The notes under the pieces: generated by a model
Told to the model about the DNA's origin: nothing
Databases searched by the model: none
Seen by the model: the letters and a program-made list of their open reading frames with translations, nothing else
Position numbers and translations under genes: made by a program
Part shown: positions 43,736 through 52,059 of the stretch, in pieces
How positions within the stretch are numbered: position 1 is the stretch's first letter
How the letters are laid out: every line of letters begins with the position of its first letter
Assembly (NCBI GenBank): GCA_963754045.1
Contig: CAVWEN010000002.1
Location: 744,001-808,000, forward strand
Origin: JALZKA01 sp963754045
GTDB lineage: Bacteria > Actinomycetota > Thermoleophilia > Solirubrobacterales > 70-9
Direction: 5' to 3'
Length of the DNA stretch: 64,000 nucleotides

Positions 43736-44563
43736 CTACTCGTAGCGCGCTTCGATCGATTCCCACACCGCGGGGTCGTGGCTCGGCACGATCACGGCCT
43801 GCGGGTAGGTGCTGGCAAAGAGCTTCAGCTCCTGCAGCGTGCGGCGCCAATTGTGGGCGTCGTAGGGGCGCGGGGGCGGCGCCGCGTCGCCGAGCTGGGC
43901 GAGCGTGTAGACGGAGTCGCCGGCGATCACCAGGTCGCGGTCGCGCAGGCGGCAGATCACGGCCATGTGGCCGGCGGAATGGCCGGGCGTGAAGGCGAGG
44001 CGAACGCTGCCGTCGCCAAAAAGGTCGAAGGTGCGCCCAAAGCTCGCGTAGGAGGTCACCGTGGGGCCGTCGAACGAAACGGTCCGGTAGTCGAATGCGT
44101 AGTCGAAGTGCGCCCGGCGATAGCCGTGTAGAAAGGGCCGCGGCTCAGTGGTAGCGGAGGCCCATTCCGGCTCGGATACGACGAACGCCGCGTTCGGGAA
44201 CTCGGCCATGCCCGACGAGTGGTCGAAGTGCATGTGAGTCATCACCACGAAGCGGATCGCCTTGGCGTCGAGGCCCTTCGCTCGCAGCCGGGCGGGCACA
44301 TCCTCACCGGCGGCAAGCGTCGGCTTGGCGTAGCCCGAAGTGATGCGCCCGAGGTTGGCCGCGGGCTTGGCGGTGACCGACGGGTGCAGGCCCGTGTCCA
44401 CCAAGAACGGTCCCGCCGTCGGGTGGTGGATCAGGTACGAGGGGCAGGGGACCGTCCACCACCGCGACCTGGGCGTGCCGAGCCCAAGCATCCGCAGCTG
44501 CGCCGTTCGGTTCCCGGCGCGTTCGAAAAAGGCGCTGGGAGCACTGACGTGCCCCGCCGCCAT
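43736..44563 (-). CDS. MBL-fold metallo-hydrolase (AHL-lactonase-like)
   Basis: This is a metallo-beta-lactamase-fold hydrolase. The di-metal motif is THMHFDHSSGM (HxHxDH). Further ligands lie in FTPGHSAGHMAVI and IAGDSVYTL, and the C-terminal IVPSHDPAVW supplies the last histidine. The pattern resembles AiiA-type quorum-quenching lactonases, although related enzymes act on other lactones and esters. The ATG at 44563 is chosen (275 aa); an in-frame TTG at 44647 would add 28 residues of low-complexity sequence. It is divergent from the short leader ORF at 44672. Confidence 0.85.
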   Translation of the reverse strand: MAAGHVSAPSAFFERAGNRTAQLRMLGLGTPRSRWWTVPCPSYLIHHPTAGPFLVDTGLHPSVTAKPAANLGRITSGYAKPTLAAGEDVPARLRAKGLDAKAIRFVVMTHMHFDHSSGMAEFPNAAFVVSEPEWASATTEPRPFLHGYRRAHFDYAFDYRTVSFDGPTVTSYASFGRTFDLFGDGSVRLAFTPGHSAGHMAVICRLRDRDLVIAGDSVYTLAQLGDAAPPPRPYDAHNWRRTLQELKLFASTYPQAVIVPSHDPAVWESIEARYE

Positions 44564-44671
44564 CGGCTCGACGGCGACCGTCGCGTCGGCCGCGGAGCCG
44601 GGCAGCGGCTGGGTCAGTGGGCGCGGTGTGGCCTTGATCTTCAACAAGCAGCCCTTATTAGGGAGGTGAAC

Positions 44672-44716
44672 ATGGTCTCGCGCCTTGCGGCGCTCATGGG
44701 ATCCAAGTCACCCTAG
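44672..44716 (+). CDS. Possible 14-codon leader peptide
   Basis: A 14-residue frame (MVSRLAALMGSKSP) starts at the ATG at 44672 with a strong ribosome site, GGGAGGTGA, and ends 37 nt before the GTG of the SDR gene at 44754. A plausible promoter lies just upstream (TTGATC at 44634 and TATTAG at 44656, 16 bp apart). It may be a leader ORF controlling the SDR, or the ribosome site may be chance. Confidence 0.3.
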   Translation: MVSRLAALMGSKSP

Positions 44717-44753
44717 CGGCGCTGGACGGGCCCACGCGACTAGGCTGCCGCCC

Positions 44754-45608
44754 GTGCCAGAAGCCTCCCGGATCTTCGCTCCCGGTCTGCTCGACGGTCG
44801 CGTGTGCGTGGTCTCGGGCGCCGGCTCGGGCCTGGGTCGGGCAAGCGCACTCGAGCTGGCACGCCTGGGTGCGACCGTGATCGGATGCGGGCGCAGGCCC
44901 GAGCCGATCGCCGAGACGGCGGCGCGGATCGCCGCGCTCGGTGGCGCCGGTGAGGCGGAGGCGATGGATATCCGCGACGAGGAGGCCGTGGACGGGCTGT
45001 TCGATCGGATCATGGATCGTCACGGCAGGGTGGACGTGCTGGTCAACAATGCGGGCGGGCAGTTCCTCAGCCCGGCCGAGGCGATAACGCCCAAGGGCTT
45101 TCGCACGGTGATCGAGCTGAACGTGGTGGGCACCTGGCTGATGACCCACGCCGCGGCGACCAAGGCGATGATCCCCGCCGGTGGCGGCAAGGTCCTGAGC
45201 GTCACGCTCTCCCCCCACAACGGGATGCCGGGGATGGTCCACTCCGGCGCGGCACGAGCCGCGGTTGAGAACATGATGAAGACGCTCTCGATCGAGTGGT
45301 CGCGCCATGGAGTGCTGCTATGCGCGCTCGCCGCGGGGCAGTTCGACACGGAGACCCTGCGCACGAAATACCCGCAGGTCGTGGTCGACAACGTGGCGGC
45401 GACCGTACCGCTCCAGCGGCTCGGCACCGAGGAGGAGTGGGCCTGGCTGGTCGCCTACCTCTCCTCTGATGCGGGCAACTTCTTCTCGGGGACGACGATC
45501 ACGATGGACGCCGCCCGCGACAACTGGTTCGGACCGTGGCCGCCCGGCATGTACGGGGGCTCTCCGGGCGAGGGCACCGTTCCTGCGGAGGAGCGCAAGC
45601 CGAAGTAA
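44754..45608 (+). CDS. Short-chain dehydrogenase/reductase, PECR/dienoyl-CoA reductase-like
   Basis: This is a 284-aa SDR. The cofactor loop is VVSGAGSGLGRASALELA and LVNNAGGQFLSPAEA is the NNAG motif. The classical YxxxK region instead reads MVHSGAARAAVENMMKTL, as in peroxisomal trans-2-enoyl-CoA reductase (PECR) and related 2,4-dienoyl-CoA reductases, where HSGAAR replaces the Tyr-Lys pair. It therefore probably reduces an enoyl- or dienoyl-CoA with NADPH. The GTG at 44754 is chosen; the frame is open to 44685. It is convergent with the SGNH gene. Confidence 0.85.
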   Translation: MPEASRIFAPGLLDGRVCVVSGAGSGLGRASALELARLGATVIGCGRRPEPIAETAARIAALGGAGEAEAMDIRDEEAVDGLFDRIMDRHGRVDVLVNNAGGQFLSPAEAITPKGFRTVIELNVVGTWLMTHAAATKAMIPAGGGKVLSVTLSPHNGMPGMVHSGAARAAVENMMKTLSIEWSRHGVLLCALAAGQFDTETLRTKYPQVVVDNVAATVPLQRLGTEEEWAWLVAYLSSDAGNFFSGTTITMDAARDNWFGPWPPGMYGGSPGEGTVPAEERKPK

Positions 45609-45613
45609 CCGGC

Positions 45614-46435
45614 TTAGCGGAGTGCGTCGGCGGTCACTTCACCGAGGATGCGGTAGCCCTCGATCGACGGGTGGTCGCCGTCGTCGGTCAGGCCGGGGGC
45701 GAAGGTGCCCTGCACATTGGTGTCCGCGAGGGCGTCGTGCCAGCGCAGCAGCTTGGCGTCGTGCTGCTTCGCCAGTCGTGCGATCCGCCGGTTCAGAATC
45801 GCGATCGCGTGGTCGGCCTGCGGATGCCCGTTGGTCCACGGCAGCACCTCGGTCACCGCAAGGTCCAGGTCCAGTTCGGCGCCGCGCTCGAGCATCCCGC
45901 CGATCTCGGGCGCCGCCTGTTCGGCAGCATCGACGGCGGCCTGTGGCCCGCTGGCAAGCGCTTGGGCGATGTCGTTGATCCCGCCCTGGACCAGCAGGAC
46001 GCCCGCGCCCTCAGCGCACTCGTCCAGGCGCAGCGCGATCTCGTCGGTCCGCTCACCGAAGGCCCCGCAGTTGCGGAACTCCAGGGCCGGGTCGGATCGC
46101 TCGGCCCAGTACGAGAACTGGCTGCGCTCGTCGTTGCCGAAGCCGAGCTCCGCGCGCCGGTTCGGATCCGGGTCGTAGCCGGGCGAGCCGGCGACGATCG
46201 AGTCGCCGAGCGCGGCGACGAGGGTCAGCTCGCCGCCGGCGAGCCCGGGTGGTGACTCCCGCGCCTTCAGCGACCCCTCGCTGCTTGGCTCGTCGCCACA
46301 ACCCACCGCAAGCGTGGCGGTTCCGGCAAGGACTGTGGCGAGAAGGCGAGCGGTAACGGTCAGACGCCCTGCGCGCCCCTGAGGCGCTCGCAGCCGACCC
46401 TGGCTGCCAGGCCGTCGCCCCCCCCGCCCGAGCAC
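45614..46435 (-). CDS. SGNH/GDSL-family hydrolase lipoprotein
   Basis: This is an extracytoplasmic SGNH hydrolase: block I LVAALGDSIVAGSPGYD (nucleophile Ser), block III QGGINDIAQALA, and block V DGDHPSIEGYRIL (DxxH). A lipoprotein signal VTARLLATVLAGTATLAVGC precedes it. The only ATG/GTG/TTG in the right place is the GTG at 46435, which adds 24 residues of non-family sequence overlapping an RTX-like remnant. A CTG at 46363, overlapping that remnant's TGA, would place the lipobox Cys at residue 22 and may be the true start. The ester substrate is unknown. Confidence 0.83.
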   Translation of the reverse strand: MLGRGGRRPGSQGRLRAPQGRAGRLTVTARLLATVLAGTATLAVGCGDEPSSEGSLKARESPPGLAGGELTLVAALGDSIVAGSPGYDPDPNRRAELGFGNDERSQFSYWAERSDPALEFRNCGAFGERTDEIALRLDECAEGAGVLLVQGGINDIAQALASGPQAAVDAAEQAAPEIGGMLERGAELDLDLAVTEVLPWTNGHPQADHAIAILNRRIARLAKQHDAKLLRWHDALADTNVQGTFAPGLTDDGDHPSIEGYRILGEVTADALR

Positions 46436-46602
46436 AGTTCCTTGCGGCCGCTCTCCGCGTTCATCTGGGCGTTGCCGGAGCGTTCGTCGAGCTTGTCGGT
46501 GTTCTTGCCGCCAAGCAGGAGATCATCCCCCTTGTCGCCGTAGATGCGGTCCTTGCCGCCGCGACGAGCGTGGCTGCGAGGGCTGCGAATCCAGCCAGCC
46601 CC
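46360..46602 (-). pseudogene. Remnant of an RTX-type calcium-binding repeat protein
   Basis: On the minus strand an open frame of 80 codons follows the SDR stop directly and in the same phase. It reads GGKDRIYGDKGDDLLLGGKN, a nonapeptide RTX-type Ca-binding repeat (GGxGxDxL/GGxxxD), and then a Cys-containing tail (ELCSGGGGDGLAARVGCERL) typical of the C-terminus of such secreted proteins. There is no start codon at the front; the 5' part is missing and its place is taken by the SDR gene. It looks like a truncated gene. Confidence 0.6.
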
Positions 46603-47430
46603 TCAAGTGGTCATCCCGCTCCACTGACCGCCGGTCACGTTCAGCGTTTGGCCATGGACGAAGTTGGAGAGCCCCGAGCAGAGAAACAGCACCGGGGCCG
46701 CAGCCTCCTCGGGCTGGGCCGGGCGACCGAGCGGGATCACCATCGCGGCCATCGAGCGCATCTGCTCGGGGATGCCAAGCTCGATTGACTCGCCGTCCTT
46801 CTCCATCGTCTCGCCCTTTTCCCTGGCCTGGGTGAGTCGGGTCTCCACGAAACCGAACGCGACCGCGTTGACGTTGATCTTGAACTGCCCCCACTCTTTG
46901 GCCAGCGTCTTGGTGAGGCCGACCACCGCGGACTTGCCCGCCGAGTAGTTGACCTGGCCAGCGTTGCCCATGGTGCCGGAGATGGAGGAGACGTTCACGA
47001 TCTTGCGGAACACCTCGTTGCCGGCCTCGCGCTCGCCCTTGGCCGCCTCGCGCCACGACGGGGCGAGTGCGCGGATCACCCGGAACGGGGCGATCGTGTG
47101 GATGTCCAACATCGCCTGGAACTGCTCGTCGCTCATCTTGTGAGCGACGCCGTCCCAGGTGTAGCCCGCGTTGTTGACGAGGATGTCGACGCTGCCGAAC
47201 TCGTCGATCGCCTTCTTGACGAGTGCGTCTGGGACGCTGGGGTCCGTGAGGTCCCCGCTGAAGACCGCGGTCTCGCCGTCGATCTCACCCGCGGCCTGCT
47301 CGGCGACGTCGCCGTCGATGTCGTTGATCAGAACCTTGGCGCCCTCGCTTACGAAAAGCTCAGCCGTGGCCCTTCCAATGCCGCGAGCCGATCCCGTGAT
47401 GATCGCGCTCTTGCCGTCAAGCAGTCCCAT
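46603..47430 (-). CDS. SDR family oxidoreductase (FabG-like)
   Basis: This is a 275-aa classical SDR from the ATG at 47430. It has IITGSARGIGRATAELF (TGxxxGIG), DILVNNAGYTWDG, the catalytic Ser in VNVSSISGTMGN, and YSAGKSAVVGLTKTLA (YxxxK). An insertion around residue 130 (AAKGEREAGNEVFRK) separates the helix from the Ser strand. It resembles 3-oxoacyl-ACP reductases, but the substrate is uncertain. An open frame with RTX-like repeats continues beyond its TGA in the same phase. Confidence 0.93.
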   Translation of the reverse strand: MGLLDGKSAIITGSARGIGRATAELFVSEGAKVLINDIDGDVAEQAAGEIDGETAVFSGDLTDPSVPDALVKKAIDEFGSVDILVNNAGYTWDGVAHKMSDEQFQAMLDIHTIAPFRVIRALAPSWREAAKGEREAGNEVFRKIVNVSSISGTMGNAGQVNYSAGKSAVVGLTKTLAKEWGQFKINVNAVAFGFVETRLTQAREKGETMEKDGESIELGIPEQMRSMAAMVIPLGRPAQPEEAAAPVLFLCSGLSNFVHGQTLNVTGGQWSGMTT

Positions 47431-47528
47431 TTGTGTGTTTCTTCCTCTCGTCTGTTCTCGAAGTTCGCGGCAACGGTATTGGATGACGTCTGGTTTGGGG
47501 TCCGTTTGCCGCGGGTACCGACGCGCCG

Positions 47529-47970
47529 ATGATTCGCACCGCACTCCGCGGGGCCCTGGCCCTGCCCGCAATCTCTTCGGCGGCTCCGGCACTGGCCGGA
47601 GCCGATCACAATGCAGCGCCCATCCACCCGGGTGGACATCGCCGGCGCGACCCGTCCCGGGACGCTCGCCTACAGCTCCTGGCTGACGATGCAGTCCAAC
47701 GGTGAGACGCGCGAGAACCCCTGCGAGTACAACGACTTTTCCCTGGTCCGCGTCGATCCCGCTGACGTTGCGAGCATCGACCCCACCGTTCCCGGCCTTG
47801 GCGGCCCTACGAGCGTCGGAGGCTCGGCCGGTGCGCTAGGCGACGCGGTCTTCACCTACGGTAACTCGTCCCTGCGACTCGGGGTGCCACAGTTGCGCCC
47901 GAAACAGGGCGCGGTGATCGAGAGCGCCGGGGGCGGGGGCGAGCTGCCGCGGGCGATCCTGGACGACTAG
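47529..47970 (+). pseudogene. Remnant of a secreted trypsin-like protease
   Basis: An ATG at 47529 encodes a signal peptide (MIRTALRGALALPAISSAAP). From about 47625 the coding potential continues in another frame: RVDIAGATRPGTLAYSSW, then CEYNDFSLVRVDPADV (a segment like the catalytic-Asp strand of trypsin-fold proteases) and FTYGNSSLRLGVPQL. The frame then ends at 47970 without a GDSG motif, and the segment that should hold the catalytic His is absent. The signal frame is shifted relative to the body, so the gene appears to have an internal deletion and frameshift and to be truncated at its 3' end. Family assignment is by pattern only. Confidence 0.5.
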
Positions 47971-47992
47971 GCGCCAGCGAGCCCGAGCCGTC

Positions 47993-49228
47993 CTACAGCC
48001 CGAGCTGGCGGCCCAGGATCTCCTTCATGACCTCGTCCGTGCCGCCTCCGATCGGGCCGAGGCGCAGGTCGCGCACCGCCCGTTCGATCCCGTACTCGCG
48101 CATGTAGCCGTAGCCGCCGTGGATCTGCAGGCACTCGTCGGCGACCTCGAAGGCGGCGCGCTGGCTGAGCAGCTTCGCCTTGGTCACGTCCTGTAGGCCC
48201 GCTGCGATCGAGGGATGGCCCCAGTCCCGCTTGGCGATCGCTTCGACGCGCTCGGCCTCGGGGGCGACGAACTCGCGAAGGGCGTGATACGTGAGGGCTC
48301 GCGAGGTTTCGAGTTTGAGCCCGATCTCGGCGATCTTGTGGCGGATCACCTGAAAGCGTCCGATCGGCCGCCCGAACGCTTCGCGCTCCAGCGCGTAGGC
48401 GGTCGTCAGCTCGAGCAGGCGCCGCATCGCGCCCACGGCGCCGAGCGCCATCAAGAGCCGCTCCCACTGGAAGTTGGCCATGATCAAATAGAAGCCGCCG
48501 TTCTCGGGGCCGAGCAGGTTCTCGTCGGGCACCTCGACGCCGGAGAATGAGAGTTCGGCCGTGTCCGACGCGTGCCAGCCGAGCTTCTCGAGCTTGGAGA
48601 CCAACTCGAAACCAGGCATATCCCGCTCGATGACCAGAAACGAGATGCCATGGTGACCGCCGTCGGGGGTTGTCTTGACAGCGCAGACTAGAAAGTCGCA
48701 GCGCGCGCCGTTGGTGATGAAGGTCTTGGCGCCGTCGACGACGTAACCGCCGTCCACCTTCCGCGCGGTCGTGCGGATCGAGGCGACATCCGAGCCGGCA
48801 CCGGGCTCGGTGATCCCGAGGGCGCCGATCTTCTTGCCGGCGATCGCGGGGCGCAGGAAGCGCTCGTGCTGGTCGGGCGTGCCGAACTTGTAGATCGGTG
48901 GCGTGGCGATGCCGGTGTGCGCGCCGAGGCCCGCGCCGACGCCGCCGCCGGCTCCAGCTGCGGCCATCTCCTCGGCCCAGACTGCGTCGTGGACGTAATC
49001 GCCACCCTGCCCTCCGAGCGATTCGGGGTACTTGAGACCGAGGAATCCCAGCTCCGCGCATCGCTCGTAGAGCTCGCGCGGGAACTCCTTCGCCTCATCC
49101 CACTCGTCCACGTGCGGTGCGATCTCACTGGCGACGAAACGGTGGATCGTCTCGCGCAGGTCCTCGTGCTCCTGGGAGAACGGGGGAAGGATCGCGCGCG
49201 CGCCCGAGTCCTTGACGACGGTGCTCAT
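47993..49228 (-). CDS. Acyl-CoA dehydrogenase
   Basis: This is a 411-aa flavoprotein of the acyl-CoA dehydrogenase family, which oxidises acyl-CoA to 2-enoyl-CoA. Signatures are GALGITEPGAGSDVASIRTT and the C-terminal QIHGGYGYMREYGIERAVRD with the Arg/Glu helix near residue 375. The start is the ATG at 49228, with a GTG at 49237 in frame as an alternative. It resembles isovaleryl-, glutaryl- and short-chain dehydrogenases. It is divergent from the glycosyltransferase gene, with 33 bp between the start codons. Confidence 0.93.
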   Translation of the reverse strand: MSTVVKDSGARAILPPFSQEHEDLRETIHRFVASEIAPHVDEWDEAKEFPRELYERCAELGFLGLKYPESLGGQGGDYVHDAVWAEEMAAAGAGGGVGAGLGAHTGIATPPIYKFGTPDQHERFLRPAIAGKKIGALGITEPGAGSDVASIRTTARKVDGGYVVDGAKTFITNGARCDFLVCAVKTTPDGGHHGISFLVIERDMPGFELVSKLEKLGWHASDTAELSFSGVEVPDENLLGPENGGFYLIMANFQWERLLMALGAVGAMRRLLELTTAYALEREAFGRPIGRFQVIRHKIAEIGLKLETSRALTYHALREFVAPEAERVEAIAKRDWGHPSIAAGLQDVTKAKLLSQRAAFEVADECLQIHGGYGYMREYGIERAVRDLRLGPIGGGTDEVMKEILGRQLGL

Positions 49229-49261
49229 CGGCGACAACGTATCCCCTGTGATGATCGTCGG

Positions 49262-50326
49262 GTGCCTCGCGTTCTGATCGTCGCTCCGAACCTGCTGTAT
49301 GGCGAACCGAACCCGCGCTCGATCCGCGCGCGGCGCCTAGCCACCGGGCTCGCGCAGCGTGGCTTTGAGGTCGAGGTGCTCACGTTCTGGTCGGGCCAGG
49401 CAGAACCTCCCCGCAGCATCGGCACCGCCCGCGTTCTGGCGGTCCACGGCGGCGACCCCTTTGAACCCGGCGGGTTGGTGGCCTGGGGCGAAGCCGCCCT
49501 GCGAACGCTCGCGGACCAACCCCCGGCGGACGTCGTCTATGCAATCGGCGTTCCGGTTGGCTCGATCGTGGTCGGCGAACGCATCGCGATGATCACCGGG
49601 GCGAGGCTGATCGCCGATCTCGGCGATCCGTGGACCGCCGAGGACGAGGCCGGCCGGCGCGAGCGAACTGTTGCACTCGCCGGTGCAGCGGCGCTCGTGA
49701 CCACGACGGAGCCGCTCGGCGAGCAGCTCCGCGAGCACCTGCCCGAAGGGGCACGGATCCTTGTGGCCCCCAACGGAGGCGAACTGCGCGAGCGCACGGG
49801 CGCGCACACGCTGCCGCTCGTCGTCCACCTGGGGGTGATCAACGGCACTCGCGTCGACCCACGCCCCGTGTACGAGGTGTTGGCGGGCCTCGATGCCGCG
49901 GACGCCATCGAGTTTCGCTCTCACTCCTCGGGCTGGCACCCGGAGTTCGACCACCTCCCGCACCCGCACCTGCCGATGCTGTCCCACGCTGAGGCCCTCG
50001 ACCTTACGGCCTCCGCGTCGGCCGCGCTCGTTCTCGGCAACGACAACGTCGCGCAGCTCCCGAGCAAGGCATTCGAGATCGCTTGCACCGAGACCTGGGC
50101 GCTCTGCGTCGCCGAGCTGGCCGACGACCCGGCGGCGGAGCTCCTGCTGCGAAGCGGTCACGGCGTCGTGGTGGCGAACGACCGCGCAGCGATCGGGGCG
50201 GGGGTGATCGAGATCCTGGAGCGCGAGGCGCGAGGCGAGCGCCCGACTCCGGTCGCCGCCTACTCCTGGGATGCGCGGATCGATCAGATCGCCGGGCTGC
50301 TCGCATGTGGCAGGCTGGTGCCATGA
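49262..50326 (+). CDS. GT4-like glycosyltransferase
   Basis: This is a 354-aa protein of the GT-B fold. The N-terminal part reads RVLIVAPNLLYGEPNPRSIR with AGLAQRGFEVEVLTF-like spacing; the middle has RLIADLGDPWTAEDEAGRRE; and the C-terminal sugar-nucleotide region contains LGNDNVAQLPSKAFEIACTE. It is shorter than typical family 4 enzymes and lacks a clear E-x7-E motif, so the donor is unknown. The GTG at 49262 is the start; the frame is open back to 48866 over the opposite gene. The stop overlaps the following acyl-CoA dehydrogenase (ATGA). Confidence 0.75.
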   Translation: MPRVLIVAPNLLYGEPNPRSIRARRLATGLAQRGFEVEVLTFWSGQAEPPRSIGTARVLAVHGGDPFEPGGLVAWGEAALRTLADQPPADVVYAIGVPVGSIVVGERIAMITGARLIADLGDPWTAEDEAGRRERTVALAGAAALVTTTEPLGEQLREHLPEGARILVAPNGGELRERTGAHTLPLVVHLGVINGTRVDPRPVYEVLAGLDAADAIEFRSHSSGWHPEFDHLPHPHLPMLSHAEALDLTASASAALVLGNDNVAQLPSKAFEIACTETWALCVAELADDPAAELLLRSGHGVVVANDRAAIGAGVIEILEREARGERPTPVAAYSWDARIDQIAGLLACGRLVP

Positions 50327-52059
50327 CTCAAGCCACTGCCACCGTGCGCCTCCTGAACCCGTCCGCCTACGACGCCTCGGAGTTCGACCCCGCGACGGCG
50401 CGGCTGTTCCGCGCGACGATCGAGTTTTTCGAGGAGAAGGGCAACGCCCGAATCGCCGCCGAAGCGCGATCCGACTCCTGGTACTCGGACTTCATCGAGT
50501 TTCTTGCGCGCGAGAGGGCGTTCGCGACCCTGCTCACGCCAGTGCGGGATGCAGGAGACGACGCTGACAAGCGCTGGGACACCGCCCGCAACGCTCGCTT
50601 CAACGAGATCCTCGGCTTCTATGGGTTGCCCTACTGGTACGCGTGGCAGGTCACCATCCTGGGCCTCGGGCCGATCTGGCAAAGCGATAACGACGCCGCG
50701 CGCCGGCGCGCGGCAAAGCTCCTGGACGACGGGGCGGTCTTCGCGTTTGGTCTGTCCGAGCGCGATCACGGTGCCGACATCTACTCGACCGACATGGTGC
50801 TGACGCCGACGGAGGGTGGCGGTTTCACCGCGAATGGCGGCAAGTACTACATCGGCAACGGCAACGTCGCTGGCATGGTCAGCGTCTTCGGCCGCCGCGC
50901 CGATGTGGATGGTCCCGACGGCTATGTCTTCTTCGCCGCATCAAGCTCCCACTCCGCCTACCGGCTGGCGGGCAACGTCGTGCATGGCCAGATGTACGTG
51001 AGCGCGTTCGATCTGGAGGACTATCCGGTTGAGCCGGACGACATCCTGCATACGGGCGTCGAGGCGTTCGAGGCAGCGCTCAACACGATCAACGTCGGCA
51101 AGTTCAACCTGGGCTTCTGCTCGATCGGGATGGCCGAGCACTGCTTCTACGAAACCGTCACGCAGGCCGAGAACCGCGTCCTGTTCGGCAAGCGCGTAAC
51201 CGAGTTCGGCCAGGTGAGGCGCATCCTCTCGGAGGCCTACTCCCGGCTGCTCGGCGCCAAACTCTATGGCGCGCGGGCCGTCGACTACGTCCGCACGGCC
51301 AGTCGCGACGATCGCCGCTACCTGCTCTATACGCCGATCAACAAGATGCAGGTTACGACCGAAGGCGAGCGGATCGTGAGGCTTCTGGGTGAGGTGATCT
51401 CCGCCAAGGGCTTCGAGCGCGATTCCTACTTCGACAGCGCGAAAAACATCATCGACGGCCTGCCCAAGCTGGAGGGAACCGTCCACGTGAACCGGGCGTT
51501 GACCCTCAAGTTCCTGCCGAACTATCTGTTCGGCACGGAGCCGATTGAGGCGCCGCCCAGCTGCCGGGACGCCGGCGACGACACGTTCCTGTTCGCGCAG
51601 GGGCCGACGCGCGGCCTCGGCCGGATCACCTTTCCCGACTGGCGCCCGAAATTCGACGAGTTCGCGTCGGTCCCCAACGTCGCGCGCTTTCGCGAACAGG
51701 CAGACGCACTCGTGGCCCTGCTCCAAGACGCTCCGCTGACGCCCGAGCAGATGAACGACGATCTCGACTTCCAGCAGTCGCTGGCGCAGCTCTTCACGCT
51801 GATTCCCTACGGACAGCTGATTTTGGAGCAGGCGGGGATCGATGACACGCCTACCGACATCGTCGATCTGGTGTTCGAGACGCTGGTTCGCGATTTCAGC
51901 ACGACGGTCGTGGAGCTTCACGGCAAGGCGTCCTCCACCCCCGAGCAGCAGCGGTGGGCCGTCGAGAACGTTCGCAAGCCTGAGATCGACCCTGATCGCG
52001 CCGAGCGGGTCGACGGCGAGGTACGCGCGCTGGCGGGCGCGTACGTGATGGCTGACTAG
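50323..52059 (+). CDS. Acyl-CoA dehydrogenase family protein (large, 578 aa)
   Basis: This is a 578-aa acyl-CoA dehydrogenase-fold protein starting at the ATG at 50323, which overlaps the upstream stop. The flavin-binding stretch is FAFGLSERDHGADIYSTD, with GGKYYIGNGNVAGMVSVFGR, and the C-terminal helical bundle has EAYSRLLGAKLYGARAVDYV and a DGLPKLEGTVHVNRA loop. It is longer than the 400-aa type, with extra C-terminal helices (about 470-578). The substrate is not evident. The convergent nucleotidyltransferase gene overlaps it by 4 nt. Confidence 0.85.
   Translation: MTQATATVRLLNPSAYDASEFDPATARLFRATIEFFEEKGNARIAAEARSDSWYSDFIEFLARERAFATLLTPVRDAGDDADKRWDTARNARFNEILGFYGLPYWYAWQVTILGLGPIWQSDNDAARRRAAKLLDDGAVFAFGLSERDHGADIYSTDMVLTPTEGGGFTANGGKYYIGNGNVAGMVSVFGRRADVDGPDGYVFFAASSSHSAYRLAGNVVHGQMYVSAFDLEDYPVEPDDILHTGVEAFEAALNTINVGKFNLGFCSIGMAEHCFYETVTQAENRVLFGKRVTEFGQVRRILSEAYSRLLGAKLYGARAVDYVRTASRDDRRYLLYTPINKMQVTTEGERIVRLLGEVISAKGFERDSYFDSAKNIIDGLPKLEGTVHVNRALTLKFLPNYLFGTEPIEAPPSCRDAGDDTFLFAQGPTRGLGRITFPDWRPKFDEFASVPNVARFREQADALVALLQDAPLTPEQMNDDLDFQQSLAQLFTLIPYGQLILEQAGIDDTPTDIVDLVFETLVRDFSTTVVELHGKASSTPEQQRWAVENVRKPEIDPDRAERVDGEVRALAGAYVMAD

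Noticed and set aside
50941..51921. 326-aa minus-strand frame
   Set aside because: Antisense to the 578-aa acyl-CoA dehydrogenase with all conserved blocks.
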